Source: Chitinophaga pendula (lineage in GTDB: Bacteria > Bacteroidota > Bacteroidia > Chitinophagales > Chitinophagaceae). Taken from it: a stretch of DNA of 64,000 nucleotides. Position numbers and translations under genes: made by a program. The notes beneath the pieces were generated by a model that saw nothing but the letters and a program-made list of their open reading frames with translations, was not told the DNA's origin and did no database searches. Below, piece by piece: positions 7,687 through 15,537 of this stretch (the stretch's first letter is position 1; each line of letters opens with the position of its first letter). The stretch covers positions 5,488,501-5,552,500 of the forward strand of contig NZ_CP077769.1 of assembly GCF_020386615.1 (NCBI RefSeq). The letters run 5' to 3'.

Positions 7687-9054
7687 ATGTTCCGACACTT
7701 TTTATTGCAGGCGACGACCACGCCTATTCCGCATGACATTCCATTGCCATTGCCGTTGCCTGAATGGGTATTGGTTATTATCCTGGTCCTTTCGTTCCTG
7801 GCGCATATTGTATTTGTGAACCTGATGCTGGGCGGTACGATCCTGACGTTGTGGGCGGAGCTCAAGGGGCGGAAGGAACCTGAATATGATGAGCTGGCGC
7901 ATGAGATCGCGAAAACGATCACGGTGAATAAGAGCCTGGCGGTGGTGCTGGGGGTGGCGCCGTTACTTAGTATCAATACGCTGTATACGATCTATTTTTA
8001 TTCGGCGAATGCGTTGACGGGGCTGATGTGGATTGCTATTGTGCCGCTGGTGACGATCGCTTTTCTGCTGACTTATCTGCATAAATATACCTGGCAGCAG
8101 ATGATGGGGCATAAGTCGTTGCATATCTCCATTATAGGGGCGGCGTTGGCGATCTTTTTGTTCATTCCTTTTATTTTTCTGACCAATATCAACCTGATGT
8201 TGTTTCCGGAGAAGTGGGGGGTGGTGAAGGGTTTTCTCAGTGCGCTTACGCTGCCTAATGTATTTCCGCGTTACCTGCATTTTCTGTTGTCTTCGCTGGC
8301 GGTGACCGGTTTATTCCTGTTCTGGTATATGGGGCGCAGCCGGTATCCTTTTGCTGTTCATTTTAAGCATCTTACGCGGTATGATGTGCAGCGGCAATGT
8401 TATACGCTGGCGTTGGGGGCCTCTGCTGCGCAGTTTATTATCGGGCCGGTGGTGTTGCTGACATTGCCTGCCAAGGGGGTGGGTATGAACCTGATCGTTA
8501 TTATTATTTGTGGGGCGGCGGTGTCTATTCCGGCGATGTGGTGGATGTGGAAACGTATCAGTGGGCCGCCGGCGGAGATCCGGAAGGGTTATTTTAAGGT
8601 GGTGGTGTGTTTGGGTGTCACGGTTTTGTTTATGGGATCGGGTCGGCATGTGTACCGGGCTAATGCGCTGGCATTTCACCAGCGGCAGGTGGCGGCGAAG
8701 ACACGTGTTTTCCAGCAGTTATCTGCGGAGGCCCGGGCGGCGGCGGCGAGCAATGATACGGCGGCGACGGCAGGGAGCACTGAGGGCGGACCAGGCAAAC
8801 CTGTTGGCGGGGAAGGGAAAGCCTTATTCCAGCAATATTGCGGCGCCTGTCATCATAAGGAAAATAAGCTGGTAGGTCCGCCGATGACGGAGATGGTGTC
8901 GATCTACCGGGATGATATGCCCGGTCTGAAGCGTTGGATCAAACATCCCGGTAAAAAGCGGGCAGGTTATCCGCAGATGCCGGCCTTTGAAGGTGTACTG
9001 AAGGAAGCGGAGCTGGAGAACGTAGTGGCGTATATTTTATCCATTCAACAATAA
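7687..9054 (+). CDS. Polytopic membrane protein with C-terminal cytochrome c domain
   Basis: The 455-residue protein has about eight hydrophobic helices over residues 15-330, a charged linker rich in Ala, Gly and Thr (about 340-375), and a C-terminal mono-haem cytochrome c domain with CGACHH (Cys385, Cys388, His389) and a likely Met ligand in PQMPAF. By position it acts as the CydB-like partner of the upstream protein; the sequence similarity to CydB is weak to my eye. Each subunit carries its own haem c on the periplasmic side, so the complex probably takes electrons from, or passes them to, a soluble carrier rather than quinol (inference). Confidence 0.7.
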   Translation: MFRHFLLQATTTPIPHDIPLPLPLPEWVLVIILVLSFLAHIVFVNLMLGGTILTLWAELKGRKEPEYDELAHEIAKTITVNKSLAVVLGVAPLLSINTLYTIYFYSANALTGLMWIAIVPLVTIAFLLTYLHKYTWQQMMGHKSLHISIIGAALAIFLFIPFIFLTNINLMLFPEKWGVVKGFLSALTLPNVFPRYLHFLLSSLAVTGLFLFWYMGRSRYPFAVHFKHLTRYDVQRQCYTLALGASAAQFIIGPVVLLTLPAKGVGMNLIVIIICGAAVSIPAMWWMWKRISGPPAEIRKGYFKVVVCLGVTVLFMGSGRHVYRANALAFHQRQVAAKTRVFQQLSAEARAAAASNDTAATAGSTEGGPGKPVGGEGKALFQQYCGACHHKENKLVGPPMTEMVSIYRDDMPGLKRWIKHPGKKRAGYPQMPAFEGVLKEAELENVVAYILSIQQ

Positions 9055-9058
9055 ACAT

Positions 9059-9220
9059 ATGAGTTACTTGGTAGTGCCCATGTTATTTTTTGCTGTGACG
9101 GTTATCCGGCAGCTGGTGAATATCAGTCTTTTGCTGTTGCGAATATCGAAGGAGCCGGGGGTATCGGCAAAGCGGCTGGAGGAAGAGCATGATTATCAAT
9201 TCATTAAGGGCTTATACTAG
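9059..9220 (+). CDS. 53-residue membrane micropeptide, third gene of the bd-like operon
   Basis: This small ORF was read directly. The ATG at 9059 is 4 bases after the stop of the second cytochrome gene. The first 27 residues are hydrophobic (LVVPMLFFAVTVI, then SLLLL) and could span the membrane once; the remainder is charged (KEPG, KRLEEEHDY). True bd oxidases have a small single-helix subunit (CydX), and the position and topology are analogous, although no sequence similarity is claimed. Confidence 0.6.
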   Translation: MSYLVVPMLFFAVTVIRQLVNISLLLLRISKEPGVSAKRLEEEHDYQFIKGLY

Positions 9221-9278
9221 ATAAGCGGCAGCTGAACACCTATTGTTTTGATTATCAAATCATTGCACACTTGTTGCA

Positions 9279-9382
9279 TATAGGGTGTATAAGCGTTGTA
9301 TAAGCATTCTATATGCAACTATATGCCCAGCTTATACAATGACTATACGAATGCTATAGGAATGATACAGGAGAGCTATAGG
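9279..9382. repeat. Degenerate 11-bp tandem array with TATA core
   Basis: TATA-containing hexamers (TATAAG, TATATG, TATACG, TATAGG and close variants) start at about 9279, 9288, 9299, 9310, 9320, 9332, 9344, 9355, 9366 and 9377, a spacing of close to 11 bases. Inverted pairs are embedded, such as the 11-bp arms at 9273-9283 and 9309-9319, and GTATAAGC at 9287 and 9298 against GCTTATAC at 9330. It fills most of the 251-base gap between the bd-like operon and the DinB gene. Confidence 0.7.
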
Positions 9383-9471
9383 AAAGGGGGACGGGGGGGG
9401 CTTGTTGCAATGGTTTTTTGTGCTGCGGATCAATTCCGTTATTTTACGGTTTTTTGATCCCCTTTTTAGTT

Positions 9472-9996
9472 ATGATACAAACGATCAGCAGACCACAGGC
9501 AGGCGAATATGCGCCCTATGCATCCACTTATGTAGACCAGATCCCGGTGGACCCGCTCCCGCTGGAGCAGTTCCAGGTTAATTACGATGCGTTGGAGGTT
9601 TTTTTCCGGTCCTTGCCGGAGGAGCAACTGGCTTACCGTTATGCGCCCGGTAAGTGGAATATGAAGGAGTTGCTGGTGCATATGATGGATACGGAGCGGA
9701 TCTTTGCTTACCGGGCCCTTCGTTTTGCGCGAAAGGATGAGCAGCCGTTGGCGGGGTTTGACCAGGATGATTATATGCCTGCGTCGAATGCGAGCGAGCG
9801 TACGCTGGATGAGATCTTCGAGGAGTATTCAGCTATTCGCCGGTCCAGTATTGCATTGTTCCGTCATTTGCAGCCGGAGCAGCTGTTGTATAAGGGAGAG
9901 GCGAGTGGGCATGCGGTGAGTGTGCGTGCGTTGGCGTATATGATACTTGGTCACGAGCAACATCATTTAAGCGTGATAAAGGAGCGGTACCTGTAG
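9472..9996 (+). CDS. DinB-family metalloenzyme-like protein
   Basis: This 174-residue four-helix-bundle protein of the DinB/YfiT type has the metal-binding triad His70 (ELLVHMMD), His161 and His165 (GHEQHHLSV). Relatives use Ni or Zn and include thiol S-transferases such as bacillithiol transferases; the substrate here is unknown. I used the ATG at 9472 in place of a TTG at 9418, because the family begins near the ISRPQAGEY region and the extra residues look like a non-coding leader. It is followed at once by a terminator and a convergent gene. Confidence 0.85.
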   Translation: MIQTISRPQAGEYAPYASTYVDQIPVDPLPLEQFQVNYDALEVFFRSLPEEQLAYRYAPGKWNMKELLVHMMDTERIFAYRALRFARKDEQPLAGFDQDDYMPASNASERTLDEIFEEYSAIRRSSIALFRHLQPEQLLYKGEASGHAVSVRALAYMILGHEQHHLSVIKERYL

Positions 9997-10014
9997 GGTG
10001 ACCGCTCTTTTTTT
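9982..10014 (+). terminator. Intrinsic terminator after the DinB gene
   Basis: A 7-bp stem (9982-9988 with 10001-10007) is followed by seven T residues. The stem starts inside the last codons of the DinB gene, and the T tract overlaps the end of the convergent oxidoreductase gene. Confidence 0.7.
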
Positions 10015-10600
10015 ATTTACTGGCGGCATCGGTGGTCCCTAATTTCCGGACCTGTTGCAGCCATTGTTGGCGTTTGTTCTCCTTTGAGCCTCTTATGGGG
10101 CCTAATCCCAATGTGCGCACGGGTGTGATGCCACAGAATTCCAATGTCATTTTTTTAAGTTGGTGGAGGGCTGGTTTGCGGTAGTATAGCTTATAGAACC
10201 AGTCGGGGCTGTCGATGGTATAGATGATCCTGGCGGAGCGGCCGGTCAGTAGTTTGTCCCACCATACCGTGTTTTCGCGGTATTTGAAGGCGTATCCCGG
10301 GAGGAATGTGCGATCGAGGAATCCTTTGAGTAATGCGGGGAGGCTCCCCCACCAGACGGGATGTATCCATACGAGGTGGTTGGCCCATTTGATGAGTTCC
10401 TGCGCGCGGAGGAGGTCTGGTTCCAGTTCGGTCCGTTTGCGGTAGCCGTATTGGAGGTTAGGATTGAACTGCAGGTCTGCCAGTATGAGTTGTTGTACTT
10501 CGGCGCCAGCGCCGGAAGCTCCCTGAAGGTAAGCAGCTGCGAGGGCAGCGTTGAAGCTTTCTTTATCGGGATGGCCGTTGATGATGAGTATCTTTTTCAC
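10013..10600 (-). CDS. Flavodoxin-fold NAD(P)H-dependent oxidoreductase (MdaB/KefF-like)
   Basis: The 195-residue protein has the flavodoxin-like NQO fold: N-terminal KILIINGHPDKESFN binds the FMN/FAD phosphate, and WIHPVWWGSLPALLKGFLDR is the characteristic second flavin loop. Enzymes of this family reduce quinones or other electrophiles with two electrons from NAD(P)H and protect against oxidative stress. The Crp/Fnr gene lies just upstream on the same strand (52-base gap), so the pair may be co-transcribed or regulated together. The last codons overlap the T tract of the DinB terminator. Confidence 0.87.
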   Translation of the reverse strand: MKKILIINGHPDKESFNAALAAAYLQGASGAGAEVQQLILADLQFNPNLQYGYRKRTELEPDLLRAQELIKWANHLVWIHPVWWGSLPALLKGFLDRTFLPGYAFKYRENTVWWDKLLTGRSARIIYTIDSPDWFYKLYYRKPALHQLKKMTLEFCGITPVRTLGLGPIRGSKENKRQQWLQQVRKLGTTDAASK

Positions 10601-10652
10601 GCTGTAAAGTTGGCGGAATGGGCCATCAATTTATGTGACATTTGTCAAATAA

Positions 10653-11207
10653 TCATTTGATGCTGCGGATACGGCTCAACGTTTCGCGGCTGATGCCGAG
10701 GAAGGATGCGAGGTGTTGGAGGGGGATGTGCCGGATATATCGGTTATCTTTTTGCAATAGCTGTTCGTAGCGTTCTTTGGCGGAATATTTCTGGAAGGCG
10801 ACGATGCGTTGTTCCATTTCTACGTACATATTTTCGGCTACCTGGCGGCCGAGTTTTCCCCAGTTGGGGTATTTATCATAGAGGTATAGCAGGTCTGTTC
10901 TGCTGACGACCTGGAGTGTTGTATCGGTGAGGGCCTGGATGTTTTCGTCGGTGGGGCGTTGTGAGATAAAGCTGGAGAAGGCGCACATGATATCGCCTTC
11001 GAAGGTGATGCAGCTGGTCATTTCTTCGCCATCGTGGTTGTAATGGGAGCGCATGACGCCGGTGTGGATGAAGGCGATCTGGGAGGCTACTTTGCCTTCC
11101 TTGATCCAATATTCGTTCTTTTTGAGGTGGACGGTATGGAGGAAGGGGGTGATCAATTTTACCTCTTCCTGCCGGAGTATTTGTAATGATTCTATAAATT
11201 TTTCCAA
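10653..11207 (-). CDS. Crp/Fnr-family transcriptional regulator
   Basis: The 184-residue protein has a cyclic-nucleotide-binding-like beta roll at about residues 20-120 (KNEYWIKEGKVA, then FIHTGVMR and FEGDIM), a dimer helix, and a C-terminal winged HTH (LASFLGISRETLSRIRS). Cys residues of the Fnr iron-sulfur type are absent, and the cAMP-binding signature is not obvious, so its signal is unknown. It is a compact member; many Bacteroidota Crp/Fnr proteins are near 190 residues. It probably controls the flavoprotein gene that follows it on the minus strand. Confidence 0.85.
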   Translation of the reverse strand: MEKFIESLQILRQEEVKLITPFLHTVHLKKNEYWIKEGKVASQIAFIHTGVMRSHYNHDGEEMTSCITFEGDIMCAFSSFISQRPTDENIQALTDTTLQVVSRTDLLYLYDKYPNWGKLGRQVAENMYVEMEQRIVAFQKYSAKERYEQLLQKDNRYIRHIPLQHLASFLGISRETLSRIRSIK

Positions 11208-11411
11208 AACGGTTCTATTAGACGGGTATACTAAAAGCTATTGGCCTATCGTTTGAAGCTGTTAGCCAGCTGCAATTTACGGTGGTTTGTGGAGGAAACA
11301 GCGACTTATGCAGATTGGCGGGTTTTGTGGTTGGCCGGCGGGGTATAAAATGTGTCGGTGGTCGGGAAATATTGTATAATTTACGGACTGTTCAATTAAC
11401 TATATAACGAT

Positions 11412-12500
11412 ATGAAAAGGTTGATATTCCTGGTACTTTTTGTTATTCCGGTGGTGCTTCATGCCCAGAGTAAACTGACGCAGCAGCAGATCGAGGATTT
11501 TTCGGCCAGGGTTTCGCATCATTTTCAGTTGCCTACTGATCCTATTACGGAGTTCATTGCGGAGCAGCTGACGCGTACGGGTTCGGGCGGGTTGGATGTG
11601 GACAAGACGATGATGGAGTTGCAAAAAGATCCTGCGGCGCTGGATGCATCGTTGAAGTTCCTGTTCCAGTTCAGTGATTGTAACCGTCAGAAGTTGATTG
11701 CGAACCTGCGTTCGATGGACATCCAGTCTGGCAATGTATATCCTATCACGACGTATACTGTGAACAAGTATAAAGGAGATACGAAGGCTTTGCTGGAGGA
11801 GAAGCCCAGCATTGTGATCACTACCAAGCGTAAGCCACCGATGGTGTTGCCATCGGCTGGTGCTACCACGAGCAGTGCTACGGCTACTGTTACTACGACG
11901 AATGCAGACGGTAGGGCTACTACTGCCACGACGGCTGCGACTGCAGCCGGGAGCATTGCTGCCCAGCCGGTGGTTGCTACGGCGGAGACGCTGGACTGGG
12001 ATGTGCGTAAATTGTTCCAGTTGCGTGATCCGGCCCAGTTGAGTGCTATCTATGGTGCGGAGCATGTGGTGGCGCGTCAGGCTACGGATAAGGAAGGCAA
12101 TGAATTAGGCCAGGCATATTATGTATATCCGGATACGGATGATGAGATGCAGGTGATCTTTGACGGTGATAATGGTACGCAGCTGACCTTCAAAAATGAG
12201 CATAGCAAGTGGAAGTCGCCTTATGGTATTAAGGTGGGTGATCCTTTGGAGAAGATCATTAAGATCAACACCCGTGGTTTCCGGATGAATGCTTTTGAGT
12301 GGACGAAGGGCGGAGAGGTGACCAGTTGGGAGAAAGGTGCGATTGATGGCAAGGGGGTGCATGTGATCTTCCGGGCGTTGAACAGTGGTGATCCGAAATT
12401 ATATGACCAGGTAACGGGGGATAAAAAGATCAGTTCTGATCACCCGGCGTTGAAGAAGCTAGGTGTTGTGGTAGAGGAGGTTTCGTTCAAGAGCAATTAA
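11412..12500 (+). CDS. Secreted protein of unknown function
   Basis: The 362-residue protein has a clear Sec signal peptide (residues 1-19, ending HAQS). The middle (about 140-185) is a low-complexity Thr/Ala segment, probably a flexible linker, between an alpha-rich N-terminal part and a C-terminal domain (about 210-362). The C-terminal domain has blocks such as IKVGDPLEKI and NSGDPKLYDQ that recall small secreted stress or carbohydrate-active accessory proteins, but I do not recognise a family. It is a single-gene unit ended by the terminator at 12527. Confidence 0.75.
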   Translation: MKRLIFLVLFVIPVVLHAQSKLTQQQIEDFSARVSHHFQLPTDPITEFIAEQLTRTGSGGLDVDKTMMELQKDPAALDASLKFLFQFSDCNRQKLIANLRSMDIQSGNVYPITTYTVNKYKGDTKALLEEKPSIVITTKRKPPMVLPSAGATTSSATATVTTTNADGRATTATTAATAAGSIAAQPVVATAETLDWDVRKLFQLRDPAQLSAIYGAEHVVARQATDKEGNELGQAYYVYPDTDDEMQVIFDGDNGTQLTFKNEHSKWKSPYGIKVGDPLEKIIKINTRGFRMNAFEWTKGGEVTSWEKGAIDGKGVHVIFRALNSGDPKLYDQVTGDKKISSDHPALKKLGVVVEEVSFKSN

Positions 12501-12526
12501 ACGATAGTTCCTATGGGGACAAAAAG

Positions 12527-12560
12527 GGCGGTATCAGTATAGCTGGTACCGCCTTTTTTT
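12527..12560 (+). terminator. Intrinsic terminator, possibly bidirectional
   Basis: An 11-bp stem with one G-T type mismatch (12527-12537 with 12543-12553) has a 5-base loop and is followed by seven T; five A precede it. It sits between two convergent genes and could serve both. Confidence 0.8.
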
Positions 12561-12578
12561 AATGTTATTTATGTTGTT

Positions 12579-13421
12579 TTATGCTTTGTTGGCGATGCGT
12601 TGCAATAGTTCTTCCAGGCGCGGGTGATCGGGAAGATCGATCTGGAAGGTGTCTGTCAGTATGGTTCTCAGTTCGTTTGCGGAGCGGATGGTATGTTTTT
12701 CCGTTGCGCCTTCTTTTCTATGAATGGACAGCTCGTTATTACGCAAGCCGTATCGGCCCTCTTTGAATGGTTTGGCGATGAAGAGATCGCGGATAAAATG
12801 TGAATTGGGATGGTGACAGAGAAACCAGCTGTACAGTTCGTAATCGACGAGTTCCTGTGGTTCGAGTGTGAAATGGTAGACGGGCTTCCATTCGTTTTTG
12901 ATGTTGACTTCCTGGGTATATACATTTCCATCGAGCCGGAGGCGGAATGCTTCGTGCGGTGTTTGTTGGTGCAGGTCGGGCTGCAGGAGCAGTGATTTGG
13001 TGAGTGTCATGCCACCGAAGCCGGTATCAGCGAGGTATCGTTGCCCATTGATGGTGACGAGGACGGCCATATGGGTACGCCAGGTAATGGCTCCGGGCGG
13101 TTGGTTCCAGACTACTCTTGCTGCCAAGCGGACGACGGGGAAGCCTATTTGTTCCAGTGCCTTGACGAAAAGGAGGTTGTGTTCGTAACAGTATCCCCCT
13201 CTCCTATGCTGTACCATCTTCTCGTGCAGGGAAGTGATATCGAGTTTCACTGGGATGTCGAGGAGCGGGTTGAGGTTTTCGAAGGGGATGGTGGTGGCGT
13301 GGAGGTACTGGATCTGGTCCAGGGTATCCAATGTGGGTGTGTGTGGGCCTTTGTAGCCTATTTTGTCTAAATAGGCCTGCAGGTCAGGTTGGCTGGTGGG
13401 TTGATCCGTTAACGAGGTCAT
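12579..13421 (-). CDS. Arylamine N-acetyltransferase
   Basis: The 280-residue enzyme matches the NAT family in length and carries the catalytic triad Cys78 (RRGGYCYEHN), His117 (WRTHMAV) and Asp132 (YLADTGFGG). It transfers acetyl from acetyl-CoA to arylamines, hydrazines or hydroxylamines in the cytoplasm, and some members act in biosynthesis of amide-closed natural products. No biosynthetic genes of that sort are adjacent, so a detoxification role is more likely. It is 35 bases downstream of the LysR gene on the same strand. Confidence 0.92.
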   Translation of the reverse strand: MTSLTDQPTSQPDLQAYLDKIGYKGPHTPTLDTLDQIQYLHATTIPFENLNPLLDIPVKLDITSLHEKMVQHRRGGYCYEHNLLFVKALEQIGFPVVRLAARVVWNQPPGAITWRTHMAVLVTINGQRYLADTGFGGMTLTKSLLLQPDLHQQTPHEAFRLRLDGNVYTQEVNIKNEWKPVYHFTLEPQELVDYELYSWFLCHHPNSHFIRDLFIAKPFKEGRYGLRNNELSIHRKEGATEKHTIRSANELRTILTDTFQIDLPDHPRLEELLQRIANKA

Positions 13422-13456
13422 TGTATTTGTTTTGGGTATTTATGGCAAGGTAGGCA

Positions 13457-14353
13457 TTAGGCCATTTCTTTGACGAAGAAATCCTGGAGGATCTTTATTT
13501 CTTCGGTGTACATGGTCTTTTTGCGCATGGCGAAATAGAGTGTATTGACGATGGGATCGTTGCCGGTCCAGAGTAGTTTGATATTACCGCTATCGAGTTC
13601 TTTTTTGGACAGGAAGTCGGGTATGATGGCGATACCTGTCTGCCCGCTGAGGCAGCGGATGATGGAGCTCATATTGGGCACTATGAAGTTGGGTTTGAAA
13701 TCCGGTCTTTTACCGAAGTTCTGGTGCCAGAATCGGCGGAGGTGTTCCATGTCGCCGGTGGTACCGTACCAGGTTTGTTGTTTGAGCCAGTCCAGGGCGG
13801 CTTCGAGGTCGTTATTTTTTATCATTTTCTCGAAGGGTTTTGACGCGGTGTTTTTGCCTGCGATCAGTACGATCATTTCTTTTGAGAAAGGCTGGTAGTC
13901 GATATTCTTGTATTCTCCTTTCTGAGGGGTGATGATGAGATCGAGTACGCCGCTGTCGAGGTCGGCCAGCATTTCTGGATATTCTCCGAATTTGATGATG
14001 ACGTTAAAGGGCAGTTTGGGCAGGTATGATTCCAAGGTGAACTGGAATGTTTCGAAGCACATGCCGATGCTAATGGTAGGTTTATCTTTTTCTGCGCTTT
14101 TATGGAAGTGCTGTTCTGCGGCTTCCAGTTTGAACAATGCTTCTGCGACATAGTTGTATAATACTTTTCCTCTTTCTGTAGCGACCATTTTGCGTGAGGT
14201 GCGATCGAACAGTTTGTATCCTACGTATGCTTCCAGTGAATTGAGGTGGAGGCTTACGCCAGGTTGGGATACGTATAAGGTATCGGCGGCACCGGTGAGG
14301 GTACCTGTTTCGTAGATGGCTTTAAATGTTCTGAACCATTCCAGATTGACCAT
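13457..14353 (-). CDS. LysR-family transcriptional regulator
   Basis: The 298-residue protein has an N-terminal winged HTH (TLTGAADTLYVSQPGVSLHLNSLE, residues 16-40) and a C-terminal periplasmic-binding-protein-like effector domain. Length and layout are typical of LysR. It is divergent from an MdaB-like gene with a 95-base gap, the usual arrangement for a LysR activator of its neighbour. The gap is AT-rich and should hold the operator. Confidence 0.9.
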   Translation of the reverse strand: MVNLEWFRTFKAIYETGTLTGAADTLYVSQPGVSLHLNSLEAYVGYKLFDRTSRKMVATERGKVLYNYVAEALFKLEAAEQHFHKSAEKDKPTISIGMCFETFQFTLESYLPKLPFNVIIKFGEYPEMLADLDSGVLDLIITPQKGEYKNIDYQPFSKEMIVLIAGKNTASKPFEKMIKNNDLEAALDWLKQQTWYGTTGDMEHLRRFWHQNFGKRPDFKPNFIVPNMSSIIRCLSGQTGIAIIPDFLSKKELDSGNIKLLWTGNDPIVNTLYFAMRKKTMYTEEIKILQDFFVKEMA

Positions 14354-14416
14354 AACTATCAGAATTATGATGCAAAGGTATTACTTATATAATTATTATG
14401 AGACTTTGAGTTAGGG

Positions 14417-14424
14417 TACTTTTG
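14417..14424 (+). promoter_or_regulatory. TACTTTTG -7 box for the MdaB-like gene
   Basis: The box fits TAnnTTTG and lies 25 bases before the ATG at 14449, a normal distance. It sits in the LysR-divergent gap, so LysR may act just upstream. Confidence 0.45.
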
Positions 14425-14448
14425 TGCTATCAAAAACGAAATACAAAC

Positions 14449-15090
14449 ATGAAAAACATATTTGTGATCAATGGCGGGCAGGTCTTCGGGCATTCAGGCG
14501 GTCGTTTTAACGCGACGATCACGGGGATAACGCTCGCATTTTTCCGGGAGCATGCTGGGTTTAATGTACAGGTGACAAATATCAATGATCCTTACGATCC
14601 GCAGGTGGAGGTAGCGAAGTTTGTGTGGGCGGATGTGGTGATCTATCATACGCCGGTATGGTGGTTCCAGTTGCCACACGGGTTCAAGCAGTATATTGAC
14701 CTGGTATTTACGGCAGGTCATGCGCGTGGTATTTATATGAGTGATGGGCGTAAGGCAGAGGACCCTACGGTGAATTATGGTACCGGGGGGATGCTGCACG
14801 GCAGGCAATATATGCTGACGACGTCCTGGAATGCGCCGAAGGAAGCGTTCACGTTGCCAGGGGAGTTTTTCAAACAGACCACTGTGGATGACGGGCCGAT
14901 GTTTAGTTTTCACCGGATGAACGCCTTTGTGGGGTTACAACCGTTACCCACGCTTCATTTTCATGACGTCGAGAAAAATGCGCAGATCGGTCAGGATATT
15001 GATCGTTACAAAGCGCATCTGGCGAAGGTGTTTTTAAAAGCCGGTTGTGAGGCAGCGGCACAACATCAACAACAACATCAATTAGTATAA
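14449..15090 (+). CDS. MdaB-like NAD(P)H quinone oxidoreductase
   Basis: The 213-residue flavoprotein has an N-terminal phosphate-binding segment (FVINGGQVFGHSGGRFN) and the loop YHTPVWWFQLPHGFKQYIDLVF, both typical of MdaB/NQO-type reductases. These enzymes carry out two-electron reduction of quinones. The ATG at 14449 is chosen over a TTG at 14422 that falls inside a promoter box. The C-terminus is Gln/His-rich (QHQQQHQ). The divergent LysR gene is the likely regulator. Confidence 0.88.
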   Translation: MKNIFVINGGQVFGHSGGRFNATITGITLAFFREHAGFNVQVTNINDPYDPQVEVAKFVWADVVIYHTPVWWFQLPHGFKQYIDLVFTAGHARGIYMSDGRKAEDPTVNYGTGGMLHGRQYMLTTSWNAPKEAFTLPGEFFKQTTVDDGPMFSFHRMNAFVGLQPLPTLHFHDVEKNAQIGQDIDRYKAHLAKVFLKAGCEAAAQHQQQHQLV

Positions 15091-15140
15091 AAATGGCATA
15101 CAGATAATTAGGCAAGACTTCGCTAGAGCTACCATTATCT

Positions 15141-15533
15141 ATGGTGCATCTGCTATCGGCGAGAACACTACTTGTATTATCATTTCTGTTGATTGCCAGT
15201 GCAGGGTATTTGTGCGGGCAATCGAAAGAGAAGTGCCGGTATATTAAGACAGCAGCAGGCTACTTAATGTTATTGCTGCAGGGTGCCGATCTATTTTCCC
15301 AGCTGGAGGGATTTGCCCATCAGGAGCAGATCCCTTCAGCTAATTTTATCCCTATATGCACACGGCATGGTTACGGATAGAAACTTCCAGGCCTTTGGCG
15401 GCCATTGTTAGGAGCGACTGTGGAGACTGGCTCTGTGGAGATTGTGATCACGGTACATCCACAGCGGTTAGAGCCGGTATTTGAGGAGCAGTTGGGGGCT
15501 ACTGTACTTAGCCTGGAGGCTGGGCTTCAGTAA
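15141..15533 (+). pseudogene. Stop-interrupted ORF of unknown function (possible pseudogene)
   Basis: An ATG ORF at 15141-15380 encodes 79 residues with a hydrophobic N-terminus (LLVLSFLLIASAGYL) and ends at TAG (15378-15380). The same frame stays open for another 50 codons to a TAA at 15533 and encodes a protein-like segment (LLGATVETGSVEIVITV, then EPVFEEQLGA). Together they would give about 130 residues. The simplest reading is one gene broken by a nonsense mutation or a sequencing error. I do not recognise the family. Confidence 0.35.
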
Positions 15534-15537
15534 GGTT

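Noticed and set aside
9205..9400. CRISPR array in the short repeats after the bd-like operon
   Set aside because: The repeat unit is only about 11 bases, degenerate and without unique spacers, and no cas genes are present.
11400..12065. A 221-codon minus-strand ORF opposite the secreted unknown protein
   Set aside because: It is Arg/Ser/Thr-rich shadow translation, while the plus-strand frame has a signal peptide and a terminator.
15378..15380. Pyrrolysine or other recoding at the in-frame TAG
   Set aside because: No recoding element or matching tRNA is seen, and a simple nonsense mutation or read error explains it better.
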